A stretch of DNA of 60,930 nt from UBA5109 sp038148755 (lineage in GTDB: Bacteria; Pseudomonadota; Gammaproteobacteria; Pseudomonadales; Pseudohongiellaceae), in NCBI GenBank assembly GCA_038148755.1, contig JAYQWA010000013.1, forward strand, positions 1-60,930, written 5' to 3'. Made by a program: the position numbers and the translations under genes. The notes below the pieces were generated by a model. The model saw nothing but the letters and a program-made list of their open reading frames with translations. It was not told where the DNA came from and searched no databases. Positions 43,101-51,734 of this stretch are shown piece by piece (position 1 is the stretch's first letter; each line of letters starts with the position of its first letter).

Positions 43101-44162
43101 ATGCTGAGAATATTTAATGATCTGTATAAGCGTTACTTTTCTGAAGAAGAGGCGCTGATTTTTACCCTTCTGATTATCATCGGCATTGTTGTCATGATGA
43201 CAATGGGAGGAGTGATTGCACCCTTATTATGGAGTCTGGTGTTGAGTTTCATTCTACAGGGCCTGGTAAATTCCCTGGTGAAAATGAATGTGCCTTACCG
43301 TCTGTCCGTTTACCTGACTTATCTAATATTTTTGAGCGTGATGTTGATTATCATTTTTTTGTTATTGCCATTCACTTGGGGTCGGCTCGGACTTTTTATT
43401 GATGAACTACCCAACATGATGAGCCAATTACGTACATCACTCCTACTCTTGCCACAAAATTATCCAGAGTTATTTACTGAAGCACAGATTCAGGGCTGGA
43501 TAAACAGCCTGCAGGATATGCTGGGACAAATCGGGCAAAGTGTACTCTCATATTCAGTGAGTAGTATTACCCGTCTGGTAACCATACTGGTTTATACCAT
43601 TCTGGTTCCCATTCTGGTTTTTTTCATGCTTAAGGATGCGGACAAGTTGCTAAACTGGTTTGAAAACTGGTTGCCGGATAAAAAACCTATCATGGCGCAA
43701 ATATGGCAGGAAATGAATGGACAGCTGGCAAACTATATTCGAGGTAAGGCACTAGAAATAATGATAGTTGGTATCAGTTCATATATTGTGTTTGCTGTAC
43801 TTGATCTGAACTATTCAGTTTTGCTGGCATTCATCACTGGTTTTTCAGTGGTCATCCCATATATTGGAGCCACAGTCGTCGCAATTCCGGTTTTTTTGGC
43901 CGCTTTATTCCAATGGGGTTTTGGCACAGAGTTAAACCAGGTCATGTTTGCTTATGTTGTATTGCAGATGCTGGATGGTAATTTACTGGTACCACTTATT
44001 TTTTCTGAGACAGTCAAATTACACCCTTTGGCCATTATTACAGCAATCTTATTTTTTGGTGGTATTTGGGGTTTTTGGGGTGTTTTCTTTGCAATCCCAT
44101 TGGCGACCTTTATCAAGGCTATTATCCGGGCCTGGCCGGTACCTCATACTGAGGCTGGGTAG
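43101..44162 (+). CDS. perM: AI-2E/PerM family transporter
   Basis: A 353-aa inner-membrane protein with about eight helices. The conserved C-terminal segments are FITGFSVVIPYIGATVVAIP and FGGIWGFWGVFFAIPLATFI. The N-terminal residues before ATG 43101 are disregarded because CAGGA stands before this ATG. Members export signals or ions; substrate is unknown. Co-directional with the TusA-like gene. Confidence 0.85.
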   Translation: MLRIFNDLYKRYFSEEEALIFTLLIIIGIVVMMTMGGVIAPLLWSLVLSFILQGLVNSLVKMNVPYRLSVYLTYLIFLSVMLIIIFLLLPFTWGRLGLFIDELPNMMSQLRTSLLLLPQNYPELFTEAQIQGWINSLQDMLGQIGQSVLSYSVSSITRLVTILVYTILVPILVFFMLKDADKLLNWFENWLPDKKPIMAQIWQEMNGQLANYIRGKALEIMIVGISSYIVFAVLDLNYSVLLAFITGFSVVIPYIGATVVAIPVFLAALFQWGFGTELNQVMFAYVVLQMLDGNLLVPLIFSETVKLHPLAIITAILFFGGIWGFWGVFFAIPLATFIKAIIRAWPVPHTEAG

Positions 44163-44267
44163 GAATCTGAGAGCTGATCAATAAGAGTCTTTCTATTATC
44201 TTGTCGGGACTTACGATAAAATCCCGCCTTTGATTTTGGCAATTATTTAATTCTTCCTGGGGTCAGA

Positions 44268-45155
44268 ATGATTAAAGGCAGTATAGTGGCATTGGTTACG
44301 CCGATGACCGAAAACGGTGAGATTGATCTACCTGCATTAGATCAGTTACTCGAATGGCATATTCAGGAAGGTACTGACGGTATCGTGGCGGTCGGCACGA
44401 CGGGTGAGTCACCGACTTTATCCATGGAAGAAAATTCAGCCGTGGTTGATTACGTTGTTAAGGCAGTCAATGGACGTATTCCGGTTATCGCAGGAACCGG
44501 AGCAAATTCAACCAGAGAGGCAATTGAACTGACTCAGGCGGCAAAAGAGTCCGGTGCCGATGCCTGCTTGCTGGTCACGCCTTATTATAATAAACCGACA
44601 CAAAAAGGTCTGATAGCACACCATACGGCTGTTGCAGAAGCCGTTGATATTCCACAGATTTTATATAATGTGCCGGCACGAACTGCCTGTGACATGCTAC
44701 CTGAAACAATCAAGATCTTATCAGCCGTTGATAATATTATTGGTGTAAAAGAAGCAACGGGGAATATATCCCGTGGCAAGGAAGTTATAGAGCTTTGCCA
44801 AACTGAGAGTTTCCAGGTATACAGCGGCGATGACCCGACAGCAATGGCATTGATGTTCCTGGGGGCGCAGGGATGTATATCCGTTACGGCTAATATTGTT
44901 CCAAAAATATTTCATGATCTATCCCGTTTTGCCATGTCTGGCGATAAGGATTCTGCTCATCCGCTTAATGAAAGTTTAGCCATTTTGAATAAATGCCTGT
45001 TTCTGGAGTCTAACCCCATACCGGTAAAATGGGCTCTGCATGCAATGGGAAAAATTGGCCCTGGAATACGACTGCCTTTGACAACAATGGATGAGATCTA
45101 TCATGACTATTTTCGCACTACGCTGGAACAAATAGGCATAAATTGCGTCCAATGA
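44268..45155 (+). CDS. dapA: 4-hydroxy-tetrahydrodipicolinate synthase
   Basis: A 295-aa class I aldolase-fold enzyme condensing pyruvate and aspartate semialdehyde in lysine and diaminopimelate synthesis. Thr44-Thr45 in VGTTGESPTLS, Tyr in YNVPART and the Schiff-base Lys in GVKEATGN are in place. Normal length. It precedes bamC and purC as in other gammaproteobacteria; the gap before bamC holds an 11-bp tandem array. Confidence 0.95.
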   Translation: MIKGSIVALVTPMTENGEIDLPALDQLLEWHIQEGTDGIVAVGTTGESPTLSMEENSAVVDYVVKAVNGRIPVIAGTGANSTREAIELTQAAKESGADACLLVTPYYNKPTQKGLIAHHTAVAEAVDIPQILYNVPARTACDMLPETIKILSAVDNIIGVKEATGNISRGKEVIELCQTESFQVYSGDDPTAMALMFLGAQGCISVTANIVPKIFHDLSRFAMSGDKDSAHPLNESLAILNKCLFLESNPIPVKWALHAMGKIGPGIRLPLTTMDEIYHDYFRTTLEQIGINCVQ

Positions 45156-45176
45156 AGTCACTTTGTCGTAAAACCA

Positions 45177-45231
45177 TAGCTAAACATTAGTTAAACATTA
45201 GCTAAACAATAGATGCATCTGCTAAACGGAC
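45177..45231. repeat. 11-bp tandem array upstream of bamC
   Basis: TAGCTAAACAT, TAGTTAAACAT and TAGCTAAACAA start at 45177, 45188 and 45199, followed by a degenerate unit and another GCTAAAC. The T-A-A-A-C core at 11-base spacing resembles the array at 18596. Confidence 0.75.
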
Positions 45232-45255
45232 GGTTCTGTTATCAATAAATTATTT

Positions 45256-46374
45256 ATGTACAAGGTTTTTAACTTAATAAAAGGTTTATGTATTTTACTT
45301 TTGCTGTCGGGCTTATCTGCTTGTGGCATGATGGGTCCGGAACTTTTCGGTGAAGAGGGTTTTTTCCGTGATCGCCAGGGCGATTATCTTGAAGCCAGCT
45401 CTATTCCCCGGATAAATGTTCCGGACAATATGGACTCTTACATTATTGATGATTTGCTGGTCATCCCCGATTTGGTTACCAGCTCAGATGAAACTTTTAT
45501 ACAGGCACCCAGACCCAGACCACTACAGGGTAATCCCGATCAGGCGGTTGTTATACAGAGCCTGGCAGATGACAACTGGATTGCTATTAATGCGAGTGTC
45601 AGTCAGGTCTGGCCAAGAGTCAGACAATACTGGCTTGAAAATGATATTGAACTGGCTTTGGAGAACCCGGCAAATGGTCTCCTCGATACCAGTTGGTTTG
45701 TCAGGTCCGGGAACGAAGAGACGCAAGAAAAATTTCGAGTATTGGTAGAGCCAGGGTTTCAGGATGATAGTGCAGAAGTCAGTCTGGTTCATGTATCTGT
45801 CCCGCAGGGGGAACAGGTATATGACGAAGTGAACTGGCCTGAGGAGTCAATGGATGATGATTACGCTTATCAGGTACTGGCTGAAATTTCTTTGTATCTT
45901 GCCAATGAAATCAGAAATTATCAGGCTTCAACGGTGTCATTTCTGGCGGGCAATGTGTCTACCGAAGGGCGAGCGTCAATTCGCACTGAAGATGGGATAG
46001 ATATGTTACACCTTAAGGCTGATTATGAGCGTAGCTGGGCAGCAGTAGGCAGGGCGCTGGAGCGGGCCAATATTGAGATTGTTGAAGAAAATCTTACTGA
46101 TGGCTTTTTTTCTGTGCTTTATAACGAAGAAGGTGGAGAAGTGGAGGAACCCGGGTTGATCGGGCGTCTGGTTTCCTCGGTAGGTCGACAACAGGAGCTT
46201 CCTCTATTCAGTGTATTTTTATTGCCGTCGGCAACCGGTGCTGAGACTGAGGTAATTGCCTTAAGAGAAGTAGACCTGGTAAATAGTAGCAATGTGGAAA
46301 GTTCGGATGTGCAAGATCAGCAGAATGCAGAGCTTATCAATAGCCTGATAGAAACCATACAGGATTTCATCTAG
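45256..46374 (+). CDS. bamC: Outer membrane assembly lipoprotein BamC-like
   Basis: A 372-aa lipoprotein (lipobox LSAC, lipidation Cys23) of the NlpB/BamC family, an accessory part of the BAM complex inserting outer-membrane proteins. After an acidic unstructured N-terminal segment, two domains follow (about 100-215: AINASVSQVWPRVRQYWLEN, LLDTSWFV; about 240-372: LKADYERSWAAVGRALERAN). Both end in helix-grip folds. Location between dapA and purC is the standard one. The family is divergent, so the assignment is by order and pattern. Confidence 0.88.
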   Translation: MYKVFNLIKGLCILLLLSGLSACGMMGPELFGEEGFFRDRQGDYLEASSIPRINVPDNMDSYIIDDLLVIPDLVTSSDETFIQAPRPRPLQGNPDQAVVIQSLADDNWIAINASVSQVWPRVRQYWLENDIELALENPANGLLDTSWFVRSGNEETQEKFRVLVEPGFQDDSAEVSLVHVSVPQGEQVYDEVNWPEESMDDDYAYQVLAEISLYLANEIRNYQASTVSFLAGNVSTEGRASIRTEDGIDMLHLKADYERSWAAVGRALERANIEIVEENLTDGFFSVLYNEEGGEVEEPGLIGRLVSSVGRQQELPLFSVFLLPSATGAETEVIALREVDLVNSSNVESSDVQDQQNAELINSLIETIQDFI

Positions 46375-46429
46375 TCAGTAATTCACATTTCTTGATTCTG
46401 TAGCGACAGAACAGTGGAGAAAAATAACT

Positions 46430-47143
46430 ATGCAAAAAGGTGAGGAGATTTTCTCGGGAAAAGCTAAATCAGTTTACAGCACTGATGATCCTGAGCTTTT
46501 TATTATGCATTTTCGGGACGACACCTCAGCTTTTGACGGGATCAAAGTTGAACAGTTGGCGGATAAAGGTAAGGTAAATAATATATTCAATGCCCATATT
46601 ATGGCTCTGCTGGCCGCTGAAGGCATTCCGACACATTTTGTTGAACGTCTGTCAGAGACAGACAGTTTAGTGAAAAAACTTGAAATGATTCCGGTTGAGT
46701 GTGTTGTCAGAAATTATGCGGCGGGTACTCTCTGTAAACGTTACGGTATTGAAGAAGGTATTGCTATCGATCCCCCGACCTTTGAATTTTTCTTAAAGAA
46801 TGACAAATTGCATGATCCAATGATTAACGATTCCCATATTATTTCTTTCGGTTGGGCCAAGCCTGAACATATAGAGGAAATGAAACAGTTAACTGTGAAA
46901 GTTAATCGCATCCTTAAAGAGCTCTTTTTGAAAGCGGATATGCTGCTAGTTGATTACAAACTGGAATTTGGTCTTTCCAATGGAGTCCTGACTCTTGGTG
47001 ATGAATTTAGTCCCGATGGCTGTCGAATTTGGGACAAGACAACGCGTAACAAAATGGATAAAGACCGCTTTCGTCAAGATCTGGGTAATGTTATCGAAAC
47101 CTATAAAGAAGTTGCTCAACGTTTGGGCATTGATCTGAATTAA
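46430..47143 (+). CDS. purC: SAICAR synthase PurC
   Basis: A 237-aa enzyme attaching aspartate to CAIR in purine synthesis. Family motifs: EIFSGKAKSVYST, FHFRDDTSAFDGIK-type (MHFRDDTSAFDG), EMIPVECVVRNYAAGTL and LVDYKLEFG. Normal length. 55 bases after bamC. Confidence 0.95.
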   Translation: MQKGEEIFSGKAKSVYSTDDPELFIMHFRDDTSAFDGIKVEQLADKGKVNNIFNAHIMALLAAEGIPTHFVERLSETDSLVKKLEMIPVECVVRNYAAGTLCKRYGIEEGIAIDPPTFEFFLKNDKLHDPMINDSHIISFGWAKPEHIEEMKQLTVKVNRILKELFLKADMLLVDYKLEFGLSNGVLTLGDEFSPDGCRIWDKTTRNKMDKDRFRQDLGNVIETYKEVAQRLGIDLN

Positions 47144-47164
47144 ATCCTTTGCAACAGGAGTTTT

Positions 47165-48433
47165 ATGCCTGATACACAGATTATATTCCTCCTGCTTGCC
47201 GTCTTATTGCTGATATGTCTATCAGTAATCATCTTGTTGTTCAGAAAAAATCAGAAGCTGCAGGGAAGACTGGAGCAGGAACAAGCTACAGTAACGGAAT
47301 TAAAGGTTGAGCTGAGTCGACAGCAAACCTTATTGCAGGAAGCAAGCAGTCATCATCTGGAAAAATTAAAAATACTGGAAGAATCCAGGGGGCAGATGGC
47401 TGCTGAATTCAAAAACCTGGCAAATGATATTCTTGAACAGAAAAGTAAAGCCTTCACGGAAAGCAATAAGAAAAATATAGAGACAATCCTGCAACCCTTG
47501 AATGAAAAAATTCAGGGTTTTGAAAAGAAAGTGGAAGAAACCTATGACAAGGAGTCCAAACAGCGTTTCTCATTAGAACTGCAAATCAAACAGTTGCAGG
47601 AAGCCAATATACAGATTAGCCAGGAAACATTAAATTTAACCAATGCACTTAAGGGTGAAAGTAAAACTCAGGGGATATGGGGCGAGTTTATTCTTGAACG
47701 TGTATTGGAAAAATCAGGTCTTAAAAAAGGTAGTGAGTATGAAGTACAGGTAAGCCTTAAAGATGAAGAAGGCAAGCTCAAACAGCCTGATGTTATCGTC
47801 CGTTTGCCGGAAAACAAGGACCTGATTATTGATTCGAAGGTGTCATTAAGCGCGTATGAAAAGTACAGTAATGAAGATGACGAAAAGAAAAAAGAATTGT
47901 ATCTGAAGCAACATCTGACATCGATCAGAAACCATATCAATGGTTTGTCGGACAAGAATTATCAAAATCTGGATGCAATCAGAAATCTTGATTTTGTCAT
48001 GATGTTTTTGCCGATTGAAGCTGCTTTCACCTTGGCTGTGCAACACGATGATAAATTATTCACTGATGCTTTTGAAAAAAATATCGTGATAGTTTGCCCT
48101 TCAACCTTACTTGCGACTTTGAGAACGATTCAGAATATATGGCGTTATGAGCAGCAAAATAATAATGCCATGGAAATAGCCAGGAGTGCAGGCAAGTTAT
48201 ATGACAAATTTGTATTGTTTCTGCAAAGTCTGGATGAGTTGGGCGCTTCTCTGGATAAGGCACAACGTTCGTATGATGTTGCCTATAATCGCTTGCAAAC
48301 CGGGCATGGCAATCTGATCGGCAGCGTTCAGAAATTACAGGAGCTGGGCGCCCGCACCAGTAAAAAAATTCCTCAAAAATTATTGGATGGAGAATTGCTC
48401 GAGGATATAGATAAGGCTGTAGATGATGACTGA
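47165..48433 (+). CDS. rmuC: DNA recombination protein RmuC
   Basis: A 422-aa protein with an N-terminal membrane helix (IIFLLLAVLLLICLSVIILL), a long coiled coil to about residue 170, and a PD-(D/E)xK-like core (GIWGEFILERVLEKSGL, VQVSLKD, DVIVRLPENKDLIIDSKVSL, YEKY). It limits DNA inversions in E. coli and is now linked to anti-mobile-element nucleases. The end overlaps miaE by 11 bases, with translational coupling likely. Confidence 0.9.
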   Translation: MPDTQIIFLLLAVLLLICLSVIILLFRKNQKLQGRLEQEQATVTELKVELSRQQTLLQEASSHHLEKLKILEESRGQMAAEFKNLANDILEQKSKAFTESNKKNIETILQPLNEKIQGFEKKVEETYDKESKQRFSLELQIKQLQEANIQISQETLNLTNALKGESKTQGIWGEFILERVLEKSGLKKGSEYEVQVSLKDEEGKLKQPDVIVRLPENKDLIIDSKVSLSAYEKYSNEDDEKKKELYLKQHLTSIRNHINGLSDKNYQNLDAIRNLDFVMMFLPIEAAFTLAVQHDDKLFTDAFEKNIVIVCPSTLLATLRTIQNIWRYEQQNNNAMEIARSAGKLYDKFVLFLQSLDELGASLDKAQRSYDVAYNRLQTGHGNLIGSVQKLQELGARTSKKIPQKLLDGELLEDIDKAVDDD

Positions 48434-49043
48434 TTCAATATCCAGACTCCATAACTTCCTGGCTTGTAAAACCCCGAAAGCATGGGTAGAGGCAGCGCTA
48501 GAGAATCAGGACTTATTGCTGATTGATCACGCCAATTGCGAAAAAAAAGCTGCTGCTACCGCCATGAATCTAATGTATCGCTACGTTGATAGGACTGAGT
48601 TATTGCAGAAGATGTCTCAATTGGCGCGAGAGGAATTGCTGCATTTTGAGCAGGTGGTTAAAATCATGCAGAGTAAAGATGTTGAATACAGTCACCTGGG
48701 GCCATCACGTTATGCATCTGCACTCAGAGAGCATATAAGAACACACGAACCCGCTAAGCTGATTGACACACTCATTGTTGGAGCGTTCGTTGAAGCCAGA
48801 TCCTGTGAGCGTTTTGCCATGCTGGCACCTTCACTTGATGAAGATTTACAAAAATTTTACACATCCCTGTTGCGTTCGGAAGCCAGACATTTCGAAGACT
48901 ACCTTGCTTTAGCGGAATTATACGCTGAAGAGGATATTAGTGAACGAGTGGCTTTTTTTGCCGAGAAGGAGGCTACACTTATTGACAGCCAGGATAATGA
49001 ATTTCGTTTTCACAGTGGCAGCCCAGAGTCTGCTTCCCATTGA
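48423..49043 (+). CDS. miaE: tRNA-(ms2io6A)-hydroxylase MiaE
   Basis: A 206-aa ferritin-like diiron enzyme hydroxylating the isopentenyl side chain of ms2i6A37 in tRNA. Iron ligands lie in REELLHFEQV, EARSCERFA and RSEARHFEDY. It begins with ATG 48423 or 48426 inside the end of rmuC. Typical length. Its presence implies MiaA/MiaB elsewhere in the genome. Confidence 0.9.
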   Translation: MMTDSISRLHNFLACKTPKAWVEAALENQDLLLIDHANCEKKAAATAMNLMYRYVDRTELLQKMSQLAREELLHFEQVVKIMQSKDVEYSHLGPSRYASALREHIRTHEPAKLIDTLIVGAFVEARSCERFAMLAPSLDEDLQKFYTSLLRSEARHFEDYLALAELYAEEDISERVAFFAEKEATLIDSQDNEFRFHSGSPESASH

Positions 49044-49063
49044 GTATATAAAAAAACTTACTG

Positions 49064-49570
49064 CTAGTTGCAGCTTAGCGGTCTTCTTAGAGAATTTCCC
49101 AATCGAGCTTCCAACTGGTCTAACTGGCGGCAGGAAATTAAATTATTGCCACTAAGGTCTATAAAATTGAGCAAACTGAGGTTGAACAGTGTGCTGATGT
49201 CGCGTATGGAATTGTCGGTAATTCGTAAAACACGAAGGTCGTCCAGATAAATCACTGGGCTAAGGTCGGTAATACGATTATTGCTGACATCCAATAAACT
49301 AAGATTAGGCAGGTTGTTAAGACCAATCAAGGAAGTAATTCCCGCGTCGTTACAGGAAAGTTGTGAGATTGTTTCCAGGCTTTCTTCAAGATTATTATTT
49401 AAATAAGCATTAATGCATCCTTGTAGACCGGGGTCTCTAACTACTTCTTCAATAATGTTTCCTGTGGGTGAATATAAAACATTGTCGTTAACTGAAATAG
49501 CATAGGGGTTAAAACTGCATGCGTTTAACAGTGGTATTGAAAAAACCAGATAAATCAATTTGTTAAACAT
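49064..49570 (-). CDS. Leucine-rich repeat lipoprotein
   Basis: A 168-aa lipoprotein (lipobox LLNAC, lipidation Cys18) with about four short leucine-rich repeats: CNDAGITSLIGLNNLPNLSLLDVSNNRIT, shortened here to LPNLSLLDVSNNRIT, then LDDLRVLRITDNSIRDI and LSLLNFIDLSGNNLIS, capped by a C-terminal Cys-bearing turn. Internalin-like small repeat proteins of this kind bind protein or peptide partners outside the cell. The gene is isolated and convergent to miaE. Confidence 0.7.
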   Translation of the reverse strand: MFNKLIYLVFSIPLLNACSFNPYAISVNDNVLYSPTGNIIEEVVRDPGLQGCINAYLNNNLEESLETISQLSCNDAGITSLIGLNNLPNLSLLDVSNNRITDLSPVIYLDDLRVLRITDNSIRDISTLFNLSLLNFIDLSGNNLISCRQLDQLEARLGNSLRRPLSCN

Positions 49571-49674
49571 CAGTAGTAGACTCCGGTGCGCTGGAAATTC
49601 AAGCTAAGTCTCTGTAATATTGTGCTCTTTGCAAGTTGAAAGCAACACTCTCATAACACTACGGGGATAATATA

Positions 49675-50382
49675 ATGAAAAGTTTCATGAAAGTGAGTAT
49701 TACCAGAATAATTTCAATATCTGTTTTAAGTTTGTTAGGCAACTCACTTTTTGCGCAAGAACTTGACCTTGAAAGCACTGAGGTGCGAGCAGGTTACAGT
49801 ATTGGGGTGAATATCGGGCTTAATCTGGCGAGCCAGGGTATTTTAGGCAGTGATATTGATAACGCTGCTTTGGTGCAGGGTATTCGTGATGCCATTGATG
49901 ACAGCATTCTATTGAGTGACGAAGAAATTGTCGCAGCGCTTGAACAATACAGCCTCTTAATGGAGCAGCGAGCGGAAGAGCAGTTGGCCGGTATGGCTCA
50001 GGCTGGACAAGACTTTTTAAATGATAATGCTATGCAGCCAGGCGTTGTTACCACTGCGTCGGGATTACAATATCTGGTGCTGGAAGAAGGTGCTGACAGG
50101 ACTGCAGCCATGCCACTCGCAACTGATGAAGTCATGGTGCATTACCATGGCACTATGATTGACGGAACAGTCTTTGATAGTTCGGTGGATAGAGGCGAAT
50201 CTATTTCCTTTCCACTGGATGGCGTTATTCCTGGCTGGACAGAAGGTTTACAGCTAATGCGGGTTGGCGATAAGTTTCGTTTCTTTATCCCTTCTGAGTT
50301 AGCTTATGGTGCTAGCGGTGCTGGCCCCATTCCTCCATTTTCTACTTTGATTTTTGATGTCGAGCTTTTGGGCATTAACTAA
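49675..50382 (+). CDS. FKBP-type peptidyl-prolyl isomerase, exported
   Basis: A 235-aa periplasmic rotamase with a signal peptide (ISVLSLLGNSLFA). The N-terminal helix pair (about 33-105) is the Mip/FkpA-like dimerisation segment; the C-terminal FKBP domain (about 115-235) shows VMVHYHGTMIDGTVFDSS, FPLDGVIPGWTEGLQLM and SELAYGASGAGPIPPFSTLIFDVEL. It helps fold periplasmic proteins. The next gene, the M18 aminopeptidase, starts 17 bases later. Confidence 0.9.
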   Translation: MKSFMKVSITRIISISVLSLLGNSLFAQELDLESTEVRAGYSIGVNIGLNLASQGILGSDIDNAALVQGIRDAIDDSILLSDEEIVAALEQYSLLMEQRAEEQLAGMAQAGQDFLNDNAMQPGVVTTASGLQYLVLEEGADRTAAMPLATDEVMVHYHGTMIDGTVFDSSVDRGESISFPLDGVIPGWTEGLQLMRVGDKFRFFIPSELAYGASGAGPIPPFSTLIFDVELLGIN

Positions 50383-50399
50383 GCAAGTAGAAAACCTAG

Positions 50400-51734
50400 A
50401 TGGCCGCTATGGCAAAACAGGCGAAAGATTTAAATGCTGGCTTGTGTAGCTTTATACAAGCCTCGCCAACGCCTTTTCATGCCGTCGAAAATCTTGGCAA
50501 AGTATTAAAGCAGTCCGGCTATCTTCAACTGCATGAAAGTGATTTATGGCAGCTTGAGCCTGAGCAAAGTTATTTTGTTTGTCGTAATGCATCTTCATTA
50601 ATAGCCTTTCGTACCGGGAAAGGATCTCTTCAAGACTCAGGTTTCAGGATGGTAGGGGCGCACACCGATAGCCCTTGCCTGAAAGTAAAACCACAAGCTG
50701 CACTGGTTAACAGAGGCTATGGTCAAACGGGAGTAGAAGTTTATGGCGGGGTATTGCTGAATCCATGGTTTGATCGTGACCTTTCACTTGCTGGTAGAGT
50801 TCACTATAAACAGACTGATGGTAAAGTGGCATCCTGTCTGATCAACTTCGAAAAGGCCATAGCATCTATTCCCAGCCTGGCGATTCATCTTGACCGGGAG
50901 GCCAATAATAATCGCGGTATTAACCAGCAGCAGCATCTGGCTCCGATTCTGATGCAAACAGATAAAGATAAAAAATTTGATTTCAATGCATTATTGTTAA
51001 CTTTTCTGCAGGAAAATCTGGGATTAAGTGATGCAGAGAAAATATTAAGTCATGAGTTGAGTTTTTATGACAGTCAAAAACCGGAGCTGATTGGTATCAA
51101 GGATGAATTTATTGCCAGTGCCAGACTCGACAATTTATTAAGCTGTTATATTGGCCTACAGGCTTTAATTGACAGTGATAGCGATCGTGCCGCATTGCTG
51201 GTTTGTTCTGATCATGAAGAGGTTGGTAGTGTTTCAGCAGCTGGAGCTGCGGGGTCTTTTCTTGGTTCCGTACTGGAACGGATTACAGAAACATTCAATG
51301 CAGGAAATGAAGCTAAGGGACAGGAAGCAAGACGCAGGATTTTAGAGCATTCTGTATTGCTTTCGGTTGATAACGCGCATGGTATACATCCAAACTATCC
51401 CGAGAAACATGATCAGCAGCATGGCCCAATTTTAAACCAGGGGCCTGTATTAAAGGTTAATGCAAATCAGCGTTATGCCAGTAATAGTGAAACCAGCGCT
51501 TTACTGGCTTCCTTATGTGATGAACTAAATGTCCCCTTACAAAGTTTTGTGGTGCGAAGTGATATGGCATGCGGTTCAACTATTGGCCCTATCATAGCTG
51601 CCGAGCTAGGGCTTAAGACAGTTGATCTGGGTGTGCCGACTTTTGCCATGCATTCAATTAGAGAACTTGCAGGCAGCAGGGATACCGAATATCTGCTGCA
51701 GGTTTTGAGTGCTTTCTTCAGTAAATCACAGTAA
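50400..51734 (+). CDS. M18 family aminopeptidase
   Basis: A 444-aa cytosolic zinc aminopeptidase of the ApeB/aspartyl-aminopeptidase type. Metal ligands sit in VGAHTDSPCLKVKP, DHEEVGS and RSDMACGSTIGPI, with HGIHPNYPEKHD near the second half. It removes N-terminal acidic or other residues from peptides. Length fits the M18 family. It starts soon after the FKBP gene and ends overlapping the convergent mnmC by 9 bases. Confidence 0.92.
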   Translation: MAAMAKQAKDLNAGLCSFIQASPTPFHAVENLGKVLKQSGYLQLHESDLWQLEPEQSYFVCRNASSLIAFRTGKGSLQDSGFRMVGAHTDSPCLKVKPQAALVNRGYGQTGVEVYGGVLLNPWFDRDLSLAGRVHYKQTDGKVASCLINFEKAIASIPSLAIHLDREANNNRGINQQQHLAPILMQTDKDKKFDFNALLLTFLQENLGLSDAEKILSHELSFYDSQKPELIGIKDEFIASARLDNLLSCYIGLQALIDSDSDRAALLVCSDHEEVGSVSAAGAAGSFLGSVLERITETFNAGNEAKGQEARRRILEHSVLLSVDNAHGIHPNYPEKHDQQHGPILNQGPVLKVNANQRYASNSETSALLASLCDELNVPLQSFVVRSDMACGSTIGPIIAAELGLKTVDLGVPTFAMHSIRELAGSRDTEYLLQVLSAFFSKSQ

